Assembly (NCBI RefSeq): GCF_003463065.1
Contig: NZ_QSCM01000005.1
Location: forward strand, 186,001-250,000
DNA from: Blautia sp. OF03-15BH
GTDB lineage: Bacteria; Bacillota; Clostridia; Lachnospirales; Lachnospiraceae
Direction: 5' to 3'
DNA length: 64,000 nt
Every line of letters begins with the position of its first letter. The first letter of the stretch is position 1. Below are positions 1 through 8,937 of the stretch, in pieces. The notes under the pieces are model-generated. The model saw only the letters and a list, made by a program, of their open reading frames with translations. It made no database searches and was not told the origin of the DNA. The position numbers and the translations under genes were made by a program.

Positions 1-1
1 T

Positions 2-2848
2 GGACGGAATCCCCAGTTCCTTCTTTTTATCAACGGGCAGGTGATCCAGGGACTGGACATCAATCACCGGGAGGTTTTTGTAAAGGCGGATGCCAAAGCT
101 GGAGAAAGCTTCCGGATGGATCTTCAGTCTTATACAGGAACCATTCATAAGGAGTTTCATCTGATCGTGGAGCTGGAGGAGCATGACCGGAAGCTTCGCA
201 AGGCTTATTATGATATTGCCGTTCCCATGTATGGACTCAACCGGATGAAGGAGGATGATAAAGTCCGTCTGGATCTGGAGACGGCACTTACCGATACGAT
301 CAACCTTCTGGATCTTCGGATGCCTTACAGCAAAGAATTTTATGCGTCTGTGGAAGCGGCAGAGGCACATATCCAGGAAGTCATTTATGAGAAAATGGGC
401 GGTTATGAGGAAGTCATTGCCACCTGTATCGGACACACGCACATCGATGTGGCCTGGCTCTGGACGGTCGATCAGGTCCGTCAGAAATCCTGCAGAAGTT
501 TTGCTACTGTTTTAAAACTCATGGAAGAGTATCCGGATTATCATTTCATGTCCAGCCAGCCAAAGCTTTATTCCTTCGTAAAAGAGCGTCATCCCGAGAT
601 GTACCAGCGGATCAAGGAGCGTGTCAAAGAGGGACGCTGGGAACCGGAAGGCGGCATGTGGGTGGAAGCAGACTGTAACCTGACTTCCGGAGAATCCCTG
701 GTCCGCCAGTTCCAGTTTGGTAAGAGATTTTTCAAAGAAGAATTCGGCGTGGAGAACAAGATCCTCTGGCTGCCGGATGTGTTCGGCTACAGCGCAGCTC
801 TTCCGCAGATCATGAAAAAATGCGGCATCGAGTATTTCATGACCACCAAGCTTGCCTGGAACGAGTTTGATAAGCATCCCTATGACAGTTTTCTGTGGGA
901 AGGCATCGACGGAAGCCGGATCTTTACCCATCTGATCACAACGCTTGGTGTGGGTCAGTCAGAAAGCAGCTTCTTTACGACCTATAACGGCATGCTCCAC
1001 CCGGATGCCATCATGGGCGGCTGGAACCGTTATCAGAATAAGGATATCAACAACGATATTCTGGTCTGCTTTGGTTACGGTGACGGAGGCGGCGGCCCGA
1101 CCAGAGACATGATGGAAATGTCCGGCCGTATGGATAAGGGGATCAAGGGTATTCCCAAGGTCCGTCAGGCCTTTGCCGGTCAATATTTTGACGAGCTCTG
1201 GGAGCGGGTAAAGGATAACAAAAGACTGCCGGAATGGGTCGGTGAACTGTACTTTGAATACCATCGTGGAACTTATACCTCCATGGCGAGAAACAAGCGC
1301 TCCAATCGTAAGAGTGAGTATGCCATGATGGAACTGGAGCTTCTCTCTGTTCTGGCAGAGATGACCGGAAAAGAGGCTCCTGCTTATCCAAAGAGCGAAC
1401 TGGATCGTATGTGGGAGCTGATCCTGACCAACCAGTTCCACGACATCCTGCCTGGTTCTTCTATTAAAGAAGTATACGACCAGACGAAAAAAGAATACGC
1501 CGATATCGAGAAGAGCTCCGGGGAGCTGATCGACGAGCGTCTGGCCAGTCTTACCGATGAGAAGGAAGAGGCCATTACGGTATGGAATACCCTGGGCCAT
1601 GAGAGAAACGATCTGGTAGAGCTTCCTGCTTTCAACGGCAGTGCACTGACAGACGGTGCGGACGTTTATCCGGTCCAGAAGACAGCAGACGGGGCAGTTG
1701 CCTATGTGAAGGGCATTCCTTCCAAGGGGTATGTGGTTCTTCGTAGTGCAGAGGCGGCTCCGGAAAAAGAAACGTTCTGGATCGACGAACGTCCGGAAGG
1801 CGGATTCTGTCTGGAAACTCCGTTTTATGAGATCATTATCAATGATCAGGGTGAGTTCACCTCTCTGTTTGATAAAGAGAATGACCGGCAGGTGCTTCAG
1901 GACGGCAAGGCCGGAAATGAGCTTCGGATCTACGAGGACAAACCGCTCTGCTACAGCAACTGGAACACCGATATTTTCCATCAGGAAAAATCCTGGCGTG
2001 TGGAAAATGTGCGTTCCATGGAGTGGCTGGAAAATGGTCCGGTACGGGCAACTCTTCAGGTGGAGAGAGAACTTATGGGCACCGTGATCCGTCAGAAGAT
2101 CCATTTCTATGGTGAGGACAGAAGAATTGATTTTGAGACTTATGTGGACTGGAAATTCAGTGAGCATCTTCTGAAAGTTCATTTCCCTGTCGATGTACAT
2201 ACGGATGAAGCCACTTATGATATCCAGTTTGGTAACCTCACAAGAAAGATCCATGAGAATACCAGCTGGGATCTGGCGAAATTCGAGGTCTGTGGCCATA
2301 AGTGGGCCGATCTTTCCGAGGGAGATTATGGAGTCAGCCTGATGAACGACTGCAAATACGGTTTCTCCATGAAACATCGTGTCATGACGCAGACGCTTAT
2401 CAAATCCGGTACCGAGCCCAATCCGCACACCGACCAGGAAGAGCATTTCTTCACGTATTCCCTTTATCCTCATAAAGGAACCTGGAAAACCGGTGGTACG
2501 GTCCGGGAGGCACTGAACCTGAATGTGAAAGCAAGAGCCGTAAAGGGAGCCGCAGAAAAAGAAAACTGGTCCTTCTTAAGTGTGGATAAGGAAAATGTGA
2601 TCCTGGAAACTGTGAAGAAGGCTGAGGACGGAAACGGAATCATCGTCCGCCTTTATGAAGTGAATAATTCCAGAACTTCGGTGACTCTGGCCTCTGACGG
2701 AACACTTTCCGAAGCCCGGGAGACAGATCTTCTGGAAAATCCGGTAGAAGAAAGAAAACTGGAGATGACGGATCATACTGTTTCCTTTACCATCAAACCT
2801 TATGAGATACTGACTCTGCGTCTGCAGATGAAAGGATCTCAGGAATAA
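2..2848 (+). CDS. Alpha-mannosidase, GH38 (5' end cut by window)
   Basis: The frame is open from base 2, so the gene starts upstream of the window; the first GTG in frame at 41 lies inside the N-terminal domain (residues before it read FLLFINGQ). Family GH38 signatures are present: HIDVAW near the start of the catalytic domain (zinc site) and LPDVFGYS, whose Asp is the expected nucleophile. The mid and C-terminal beta domains are intact to the stop. There is no signal peptide in the visible part, so the enzyme probably acts in the cytoplasm, removing alpha-mannose from imported glycans. It converges on the LacI/CBM9 pair and shares a bidirectional terminator with it. Family is confident; linkage specificity cannot be read. 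Confidence 0.93.
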   Translation, partial: GRNPQFLLFINGQVIQGLDINHREVFVKADAKAGESFRMDLQSYTGTIHKEFHLIVELEEHDRKLRKAYYDIAVPMYGLNRMKEDDKVRLDLETALTDTINLLDLRMPYSKEFYASVEAAEAHIQEVIYEKMGGYEEVIATCIGHTHIDVAWLWTVDQVRQKSCRSFATVLKLMEEYPDYHFMSSQPKLYSFVKERHPEMYQRIKERVKEGRWEPEGGMWVEADCNLTSGESLVRQFQFGKRFFKEEFGVENKILWLPDVFGYSAALPQIMKKCGIEYFMTTKLAWNEFDKHPYDSFLWEGIDGSRIFTHLITTLGVGQSESSFFTTYNGMLHPDAIMGGWNRYQNKDINNDILVCFGYGDGGGGPTRDMMEMSGRMDKGIKGIPKVRQAFAGQYFDELWERVKDNKRLPEWVGELYFEYHRGTYTSMARNKRSNRKSEYAMMELELLSVLAEMTGKEAPAYPKSELDRMWELILTNQFHDILPGSSIKEVYDQTKKEYADIEKSSGELIDERLASLTDEKEEAITVWNTLGHERNDLVELPAFNGSALTDGADVYPVQKTADGAVAYVKGIPSKGYVVLRSAEAAPEKETFWIDERPEGGFCLETPFYEIIINDQGEFTSLFDKENDRQVLQDGKAGNELRIYEDKPLCYSNWNTDIFHQEKSWRVENVRSMEWLENGPVRATLQVERELMGTVIRQKIHFYGEDRRIDFETYVDWKFSEHLLKVHFPVDVHTDEATYDIQFGNLTRKIHENTSWDLAKFEVCGHKWADLSEGDYGVSLMNDCKYGFSMKHRVMTQTLIKSGTEPNPHTDQEEHFFTYSLYPHKGTWKTGGTVREALNLNVKARAVKGAAEKENWSFLSVDKENVILETVKKAEDGNGIIVRLYEVNNSRTSVTLASDGTLSEARETDLLENPVEERKLEMTDHTVSFTIKPYEILTLRLQMKGSQE

Positions 2849-2850
2849 AA

Positions 2851-2900
2851 AACAGCTGCTTCCCGATGCCTCAGTGAGCATCGGGAAAGCAGCTGTTTTT
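2851..2900. terminator. Bidirectional intrinsic terminator
   Basis: A long inverted repeat (arms about 2851-2869 and 2877-2896, sharing AGCTGCTTCCCGATGC) lies between two convergent genes. It has a T-run on the plus side and an A-run (T-run on minus) on the other. Confidence 0.85.
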
Positions 2901-2929
2901 GGTAACGGGAAAAATCCATTGGCATCATC

Positions 2930-3952
2930 TTATGATTCTGTGGAAGAACAGAAGAGTACCTTGGTGGCCAGATAAATGACCTCAAAGGGTTCATCGGGAT
3001 GCTGGATCCGGAAAAGGATCTGGGTGGCCAGACGGAGACCCAGTCCCATGGTTGGAACCTCTGCGGTGGTGAGGCTTTCCGAGAGGGGATTTTCAATATT
3101 TTTATCAAAACCGGAGACTGCGACATCCTGCGGAACTCGAAGTCCGCGCTTTTCCAGAAGCTGAAGCAGAATACAGCCTACGTGGTCGTTGGCGCAGACA
3201 AAAGCATCTGGCATTTTGGAAAGGCTTTCCAGAAAGCTCTCGATCTCTTCCCGGTAAGTATCGATACCGATGGGGGTGGTCAGGGTCATGGAAGGATCCA
3301 GAGGGATGCCATGATCATCCAGGGCCTTCAGAAATCCGTCATAACGCTGGTGGTTGGATTTTGCATAGGAGACATCGCCAATGAAGCCAAAGGATTTGCG
3401 TCCCTGCTCGATCATGTGGCTGGTGATCTTGTATACACTGTTCTTGTTTTCCATGAGGATCATGTCACCGTTCAGTTCTTCCGGCGGTACGGAATCTGCC
3501 GTATCCAGAAAGACTTTGGGGATCCGGGCATCTGCCAGAAGATGGAGAAGTCTAGGATTGTATACATTGAGCACGATCATTCCGTGAACCGTACCGCCGG
3601 TGAGTGCGGGCGGAAGTATGTAGGATTCATCAATGGAGGTAGGAAGATATACATATACCAGGTTGATGTTCCGGGAAGAAAATTCCTTTGCGATCTGATG
3701 GATGATATTCATCCAGAAGAGGGAAGTCTCCGGACGGCAGACAGCCACGGCGATATTTACCGGAGGCTCATCCTCCGGAAGAGGATCTAGAGGGAAATCC
3801 TCTGGAAATTCATAGCCGAGCTCCTGGGCTTTGGCGATGATCCGGCTTTTGAGGGAGTCGGAAACACCTTCGTGTCCGCTGAAGACCTTCCATACGGTTG
3901 TTCTGGAAATGCCAAGGGAAGTGGCAACTTCCTGAAGCGTTACTTTTTTCAT
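2930..3952 (-). CDS. LacI-family transcriptional regulator
   Basis: This is a 340-residue LacI/GalR repressor. The N-terminal helix-turn-helix reads VTLQEVATSLGISRTTVWKV, followed by the hinge and a periplasmic-binding-protein-like sensor domain (NIAVAVCRPE through VAVSGFDKN). The start at 3952 is chosen over an in-frame ATG at 3979 because it forms an ATGA overlap with the stop of the upstream CBM9-like gene and has AAAGGA in front. Cotranscription and translational coupling with that gene are therefore likely. By family knowledge the sensor binds a sugar; the likely target is the perfect inverted repeat at 5132-5160. Confidence 0.93.
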   Translation of the reverse strand: MKKVTLQEVATSLGISRTTVWKVFSGHEGVSDSLKSRIIAKAQELGYEFPEDFPLDPLPEDEPPVNIAVAVCRPETSLFWMNIIHQIAKEFSSRNINLVYVYLPTSIDESYILPPALTGGTVHGMIVLNVYNPRLLHLLADARIPKVFLDTADSVPPEELNGDMILMENKNSVYKITSHMIEQGRKSFGFIGDVSYAKSNHQRYDGFLKALDDHGIPLDPSMTLTTPIGIDTYREEIESFLESLSKMPDAFVCANDHVGCILLQLLEKRGLRVPQDVAVSGFDKNIENPLSESLTTAEVPTMGLGLRLATQILFRIQHPDEPFEVIYLATKVLFCSSTES

Positions 3953-5025
3953 GCGGTAACAGATCCTTTCGGTACACATTCCACTTTTCCGTTGGAATGG
4001 AGAAGAAGCACATGGTTATCATTAGCTGCAGGACAGGAGAGCAGGAAGGTACGGCTGGTGGTCTCCACGGTGATGGGAAGATCTTCACGAAGAGAAGTAT
4101 TTGCTTCGTTGGGCGCAAAGTTCTTCAGTGTTTCCTTCAGTTCGTTTAAGTCATTGCTGAAGCTTCCTTTTGTATCCAGAAGGATCTGCTCGGCATAGTA
4201 GCATTTTCGAAGCTCCCATTTCCGGTATTCATCTTCGGGAATGGCGTAATCGCTGCGGCCGGGATCTTCAGAGAAGAAGACAAAGCCCCACTGCTCCGGA
4301 TAATGGATGTTGATCACACCGGTAGGAGCCCATACCCAGTTGTCTTCGGGAAGGACCTTGCCGTTTTCGTCGGTGCGCTTCTGATAGGAATGATCTTTCA
4401 CGTCGGTCTTCCACTGGACACGGGAGAAGTTTACGCGGTAATACTCGCCGTCTTTCGGAGCACGGCGGTCCTTCAGACATTCTGTGATGGCTGCGAAGGG
4501 GATCACGACCTCCACGCTCCAGGTTTTGTTGTCTGCGTCCGGATCATTAATGAAACCTTCTACATGAACAGCCGTCTGAAGACCGTGGATATCATAACCG
4601 TTCAGGGCATCGCCGTTGTCACGGTAAGCTACAGGCAGGAAAAGATCCCAGACCGTATTCAGCACGTTCATTTCAAATTCATAATACTGGGCGGTATCAG
4701 AATCCGGGTCAATGAAGATCTCGAAATCGTTATCCTGGAAAATGACATCATCTCTTTTGGTTACTGTACCCCAGATCTCATTGCCGTCCAGCTGGGCAGC
4801 AAAGTAGAAATTTTCATCATCCCAGAGCATTTTTGCCCGGGTAAGAAAACGGGGAACCGGCATGTGGCTGCCCTCGATATCGAGAAAAGCATCCGTAAAA
4901 GGAGCGTCCTCCCAGAAGGGTTTATTGATGTTTCCGTCCAGCTGGAAGGGCTTTTCTGCCCTGCGGCAGATGTAAACCGGCGGCTTAAAATCTACTGCCG
5001 GGATGGGGATTCGAATCTGACTCAT
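3949..5025 (-). CDS. CBM9-like carbohydrate-binding domain protein
   Basis: A 358-residue protein without signal peptide. Residues about 25-230 resemble the CBM9/DOMON-like sugar-binding fold (FQLDGNINKPFWEDAPFTDAF, then AKMLWDDENFYFAAQLDG, FEIFIDPDSD, WSVEVVIPF). A C-terminal segment of unknown role follows. Such proteins occur next to cytoplasmic glycosidases in Firmicutes, but their task is not established. The stop overlaps the lacI start by four bases. The ribosome site GAGAGG precedes the ATG. Divergent from the GH3 gene across a 227-bp control region. Confidence 0.8.
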   Translation of the reverse strand: MSQIRIPIPAVDFKPPVYICRRAEKPFQLDGNINKPFWEDAPFTDAFLDIEGSHMPVPRFLTRAKMLWDDENFYFAAQLDGNEIWGTVTKRDDVIFQDNDFEIFIDPDSDTAQYYEFEMNVLNTVWDLFLPVAYRDNGDALNGYDIHGLQTAVHVEGFINDPDADNKTWSVEVVIPFAAITECLKDRRAPKDGEYYRVNFSRVQWKTDVKDHSYQKRTDENGKVLPEDNWVWAPTGVINIHYPEQWGFVFFSEDPGRSDYAIPEDEYRKWELRKCYYAEQILLDTKGSFSNDLNELKETLKNFAPNEANTSLREDLPITVETTSRTFLLSCPAANDNHVLLLHSNGKVECVPKGSVTA

Positions 5026-5124
5026 AGTGAAATACCTCTCTTTGTTTTCTGTAGATGTTCAGAAGTGCAGGCGGTTTTGCAGAGTGGGAAAAACCGCATA
5101 TCTCCCGTGTGTTTCTATAATGCT

Positions 5125-5160
5125 ATCATAACATTTTGTTGCCGGAAAAACAACAAAATG
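5125..5160 (-). promoter_or_regulatory. Promoter of CBM9-lacI pair with operator palindrome
   Basis: On the minus strand TTGTTT (5153-5148) and TATGAT (5130-5125) are 17 bp apart. A perfect inverted repeat, CATTTTGTTG (5132-5141) and CAACAAAATG (5151-5160), covers the -35 and spacer. It is a good candidate for the LacI binding site, although the 9-bp central gap is wider than in the classical LacI operator. Confidence 0.6.
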
Positions 5161-5179
5161 AACGAAAAAAAATTTTTTG

Positions 5180-5208
5180 TGGACATAATTTCAAAAAAAA
5201 GGTATGAT
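5180..5208 (+). promoter_or_regulatory. Promoter of GH3 gene
   Basis: TGGACA (5180-5185), 17-bp spacer, TATGAT (5203-5208). It sits 20 bp beyond the operator palindrome, so both divergent promoters can be touched by one repressor. Confidence 0.7.
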
Positions 5209-5252
5209 GACACCATCATGTGAGCGCCTGAAGCGCAGAAAGAGGAGGAAGC

Positions 5253-7532
5253 ATGGAAAAATATCAGAATGCAGCTCTTTCACCACGGGAAAGAGCAGAG
5301 GATCTTCTTGGAAAAATGACAAGGAAGGAAAAAGTCGGCCAGCTGAACCAGCGGCTTTACGGCTTCCGTATCTATGAGAGAGACGGCGAGAAGATCACGT
5401 TTACCGACGAGTTCTATGAGGAAGTGGAAAAAATGGGAGGCCTTGGCGTTTTATATGGTTTCTACCGGGCGGATCCCTGGGCGGACAAGGATGAGAAGAC
5501 CGGAATCACACCGGCACTTGCGAAAAAAGCCTACAATTCCCTTCAGAAATATGTGCTGGAGCATTCCCGCCTGCACATTCCGGTGATGATGAGCAGTGAG
5601 TGTCCGCATGGCCATCAGGCTCTGGGCGGCGGCCTGCTTCCGGTCAACCTGGCAGCCGGAGCAACCTTTGATCCGGAGGCTTTGAAAAGAGGCTATGAAG
5701 CCTGCGGCCGGCAGCTGAGATCCGGCCATGTGGAACTGGCACTGATGTCTGCACTGGATGTGTTGCGCGATCCGAGATGGGGCAGGAGTGAGGAATGTTA
5801 TTCCGAAGACCCGTATCTTTCCTCTCAGATGGCGGCAGCAGCAGTGGCCGGTATGCAGTCGGAAGGAGTCAGCTGTGTTGCCAAACATTTCTGCGGTCAG
5901 GGAGAGACCACCGGAGGAGTCAATGCCAGTGCGGCGAGAATTGGAGAACAGGAGCTTCGGGAGATCCATTTTCCCGCTATGCAGGCCTGCTGCGATGCCG
6001 GTGTGGATGGTGTTATGGCTGCTTATAATGAGATCGACGGCGTTTACTGTCACAGCAACCCCTGGCTTTTAAGAGATGTACTCCGGGAAGAGATGGGCTT
6101 TCAGGGCATTGTCATGGCCGATGGCCTGGCTGTGGATTTCCTGAAAAATACAGAAGGTGACACCCTTCATGCAGGAGCTGCGGCACTCAAAGCCGGTGTG
6201 GATGTAGGACTTTGGGATCAGTCTTTTTCCAGACTGGAGGAAGCAGTGGAAAAAGGACTGGTGAAGGAAAAACTTCTGGATGAAGCAGTCCTGCGCGTGC
6301 TGGAGCTGAAGTTTAAACGAGGTCTTTTTGAACATCCTTATATGGAGGAGGATATGCTGGAGGCAGATGAGGCAGGGATTCCTGAGGCTTCCTTAAGGCT
6401 TGCGGAAGAATCGGCGGTTCTCCTGAAAAATGAGGCCCGGGGAACAGCAGCACCTGTTCTTCCGCTGAAAGACCGTTATCCGAAGATCGCCCTGATCGGC
6501 TATCATGCGGCAGACCGGTATGCCATGCTTGGAGACTATACGCCGCCGGTATCCGAAGATTCCTGTGTGACGATCCTTTCCGGTATGAAAAAACAGGCAC
6601 CCGCCGGCGTTTCTGTAGAATATGCCATGGGCTCCGGTTTCAATTCTTCTGATGAGGAGGAACGGAAAAAAGCGCTGGAGCTGGCAGAAAAAAGTGATGT
6701 TATCGTTGTGGCGGCCGGAGGCTCTTCTTCCCGTTTCGGCGGGGCAGTCTTTGATGGAAACGGAGCGGTCGCCAAAGAGAGCGGCAGTCTTTCCATGGAC
6801 TGTGGAGAAGGGATGGACAGTGCCATGTGTCATATCCCGGCTGCCCAGGAGGAGCTGATCCTGGAGCTTTCCAGACTGGGAAAACCTCTGGTGGTGCTTC
6901 TGATCGCGGGAAGACCTTACTGTATCGAAGAGATTGAAAAAGCTTCCGATGCGGTGCTTTATTCTTTTTATCCCGGACCTATGGGAGGAAAAGCCCTGGC
7001 GGACCTGGTTTATGGAAACTGCTGTCCTTCCGGCAGACTGCCGGCTTCTCTTCCGCGCCATGTCGGACAGCTTCCTGTCTATTACAATTCCAGGTCTTCC
7101 TCCTCCGCAGCTTACCGGGATATGGAAAGCCAGCCTCTCCACACCTTCGGCGAGGGCTTGAGCTATACGGAATTTTCTGTTTCTGATATCAGGACTGCTT
7201 TTGCGGAAACAGAAGAAAAGCATTTGGATGCGGATGCCGGGATGCGGGTAAGTTTTCGGATAAAAAATACCGGAGACCAGGAAGGGACGGCAGTTCCCAT
7301 GCTTTTCAGCCGCCGGCTGCAGGGAAGTCCTGTTCCCAGAGTGAAGGAGCTGAAGGCTTTCACCAGAGTAAAACTGAAGGCAGGAGAAGAAAAAGAAGTT
7401 TCCCTGACGGTAAAGAGAAGTGCGCTTGATCCGGTAAAGGTGCCGGGGCGGAGAGCAGACCGGGCAGACCGGGTACTTCTGATGCTCACGGAAGGAAAGA
7501 AGGAGTGCTGGAAGGAAGAAGTGATACTTTGA
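5253..7532 (+). CDS. Beta-glycosidase, GH3
   Basis: A 759-residue GH3 enzyme of usual length. The (beta/alpha)8 domain has RDPRWGRSEECYSEDPYL (about 162-179), KHFCGQG (201-207) and GFQGIVMADG with the nucleophile Asp280. The alpha/beta sandwich domain follows, with PSGRLPASLP, and a fibronectin-III-like domain from about 655. There is no signal peptide, so it is cytoplasmic. The ribosome site AGGAGG stands six bases before the ATG. In this locus it probably removes terminal beta-linked sugars (glucose, GlcNAc or xylose) from imported oligosaccharide; substrate is not readable. Confidence 0.93.
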   Translation: MEKYQNAALSPRERAEDLLGKMTRKEKVGQLNQRLYGFRIYERDGEKITFTDEFYEEVEKMGGLGVLYGFYRADPWADKDEKTGITPALAKKAYNSLQKYVLEHSRLHIPVMMSSECPHGHQALGGGLLPVNLAAGATFDPEALKRGYEACGRQLRSGHVELALMSALDVLRDPRWGRSEECYSEDPYLSSQMAAAAVAGMQSEGVSCVAKHFCGQGETTGGVNASAARIGEQELREIHFPAMQACCDAGVDGVMAAYNEIDGVYCHSNPWLLRDVLREEMGFQGIVMADGLAVDFLKNTEGDTLHAGAAALKAGVDVGLWDQSFSRLEEAVEKGLVKEKLLDEAVLRVLELKFKRGLFEHPYMEEDMLEADEAGIPEASLRLAEESAVLLKNEARGTAAPVLPLKDRYPKIALIGYHAADRYAMLGDYTPPVSEDSCVTILSGMKKQAPAGVSVEYAMGSGFNSSDEEERKKALELAEKSDVIVVAAGGSSSRFGGAVFDGNGAVAKESGSLSMDCGEGMDSAMCHIPAAQEELILELSRLGKPLVVLLIAGRPYCIEEIEKASDAVLYSFYPGPMGGKALADLVYGNCCPSGRLPASLPRHVGQLPVYYNSRSSSSAAYRDMESQPLHTFGEGLSYTEFSVSDIRTAFAETEEKHLDADAGMRVSFRIKNTGDQEGTAVPMLFSRRLQGSPVPRVKELKAFTRVKLKAGEEKEVSLTVKRSALDPVKVPGRRADRADRVLLMLTEGKKECWKEEVIL

Positions 7533-7569
7533 CGTGTGCAGATACCATAGCATTTGCTTAAATTTCCAG

Positions 7570-7598
7570 TTGACACGTTCAAAACAATGCGGTAATAT
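7570..7598 (+). promoter_or_regulatory. Strong promoter P1 upstream of importer operon
   Basis: TTGACA (7570-7575), exactly 17 bp, TAATAT (7593-7598). A terminator begins only about 50 bases after the expected start site, so P1 should make a short RNA or an attenuated leader. Confidence 0.7.
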
Positions 7599-7604
7599 AG
7601 AAAA

Positions 7605-7690
7605 CAATAAGTGAACAAAACAGCTGAAATTGTTAAAACATCAGGAAAAACGGGCGCAAAGAAGCGTAAAAACTTCTTTGCGCCTTATTT
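7605..7690 (+). ncRNA. Possible short leader RNA / sRNA
   Basis: Predicted transcript between P1 and the terminator at 7653-7684, about 80-85 nt. It begins with an AAGTGAAC box (7609-7616). No open reading frame of note. It could be an attenuator of the downstream operon or a free sRNA; nothing in the sequence decides between these. Confidence 0.35.
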
Positions 7691-7700
7691 TTTACTTTTT
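7653..7700 (+). terminator. Intrinsic terminator in leader
   Basis: Perfect 12-bp stem GGCGCAAAGAAG (7653-7664) and CTTCTTTGCGCC (7673-7684) with 8-nt loop, followed by T-rich tract. It could end GH3 transcripts and P1 transcripts alike. Confidence 0.85.
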
Positions 7701-7779
7701 TCTTTGGGCAATATAGTGAAAAAGGGATAACTGAATTTGTGAAAAATATCAAAAAGTATTAAATGATGATAAAATATAG

Positions 7780-7808
7780 TTGACAAAAAGTGAACTAAAA
7801 CTTAAAAT
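7780..7808 (+). promoter_or_regulatory. Promoter P2 of importer operon
   Basis: TTGACA (7780-7785), 17-bp spacer, TAAAAT (7803-7808). An AAGTGAAC box (7788-7795) lies in the spacer; the same 8-mer occurs at 7609-7616 and inverted at 7917-7924. These repeats are candidate sites for an activator or repressor of the importer. Between P2 and the gene there is a leader of about 175 nt. Confidence 0.7.
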
Positions 7809-7988
7809 GAAAACAACAAAAGCCCTAGTAATCCACGAAAAATGTAAAATGGATTGGTAACATTATACAAAACAATCGATTCACTCAAGAAAATGCAATA
7901 TAAAAACGTTCATAATGTTCACTTAACGGAGTACGATGCCGGAGGGCAGTAACAAAAGCAACACAAATCCATAAAGGAGGAGAAACAC

Positions 7989-8924
7989 ATGAAAGCAAAT
8001 CAAACCAAAGTGAAAAAGAAAGGCCGTACGGTCAGAGCTTTCAAGAGAGATCTGTCGCTCTGGCTGTTCTGTGTGCCGGGTGTGGTGCTGACCTTTATTT
8101 TCAGCTACATCCCCATGTACGGTATTCAGCTGGCCTTCCGGAGGTACAATGCGAAAGCCGGTATCCTGGGAAGCCCGTGGGTAGGTCTTTACTACTTCCA
8201 GAGGTTTTTCTCATCCCCGTATTTCGGAACGACGATCAAGAACACGCTGATCCTGAGTCTGTATGGACTGCTCGTATCTTTCCCGCTTCCGATCATCCTG
8301 GCTCTGATGCTGAACTCTCTCCGGTTCAAAAAATACCGTAAAGTTATTCAGACCGTAACCTACGCGCCGAACTTCATTTCTACCGTAGTTATGTGTGGTA
8401 TGATCACCCTGTTCCTTTCACCGTCGATCGGTGTCATCAACCAGATCATGAAATCCATGGGCATCGATGCCGTGAACTTCATGGCGAAGAAAGAGTACTG
8501 GAGACATATTTATGTATGGACCGGCGTATGGTAGAGTACCGGATGGAGTTCCGTTATCTACTTTGCAGCTCTCGCAGGTATTAGTCCGGAGCTTCATGAG
8601 GCGGCAAAGGTTGACGGAGCGACCAAGTTCCAGCTGATCCGTTATATCGATCTTCCGTCTATCCTTCCGACAGCAACGATCCTTCTGATCATGAACTGCG
8701 GAAGCATCCTTTCCATCGGATTTGAGAAGGCTTACCTTCTGCAGAACAGCCTGAACGGAAGTGTATCCGAGATCATTTCCACTTATGTATATAAGGTCGG
8801 TCTGGTAAACAATGATATGTCATACTCCACAGCCATTGGTCTTTTCAACACCGTTGTAAACCTGGTGCTGCTGATCATTGTGAACAAGGCATCCGACAAG
8901 ATGTCAGGAAACAGTCTGTGGTAG
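7989..8924 (+). pseudogene. LplB-type sugar ABC permease, interrupted by in-frame TAG
   Basis: The reading frame is continuous over 312 codons apart from one TAG at 8532-8534. The part before it (181 residues) holds the first membrane segments (LWLFCVPGVVLTFIFSYIPM onwards). The part after it resumes in the same frame (STGWSSVIYFAALAGISPE) and carries the EAA loop EAAKVDGATKFQLIRYIDLP that contacts the ATPase. Homologues usually have Gln after the Trp at this site, so a single C-to-T change (CAG to TAG) explains the break. The ribosome site AAAGGAGG is intact. Recent inactivation, suppression or a sequencing error are all possible. The Asn/Ser-type LplB subfamily normally pairs with the next gene. 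Confidence 0.85.
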
Positions 8925-8937
8925 GAGGAAACTGAAC

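Noticed and set aside
959..2473. 504-residue minus-strand frame
   Set aside because: Antisense shadow of the GH38 gene.
7989..8924. Pyrrolysine or stop-codon recoding at the amber codon
   Set aside because: No methylamine genes or pylT-like RNA are in the window, TAG ends other genes normally here, and Gln is the expected residue. A point mutation or error is simpler.
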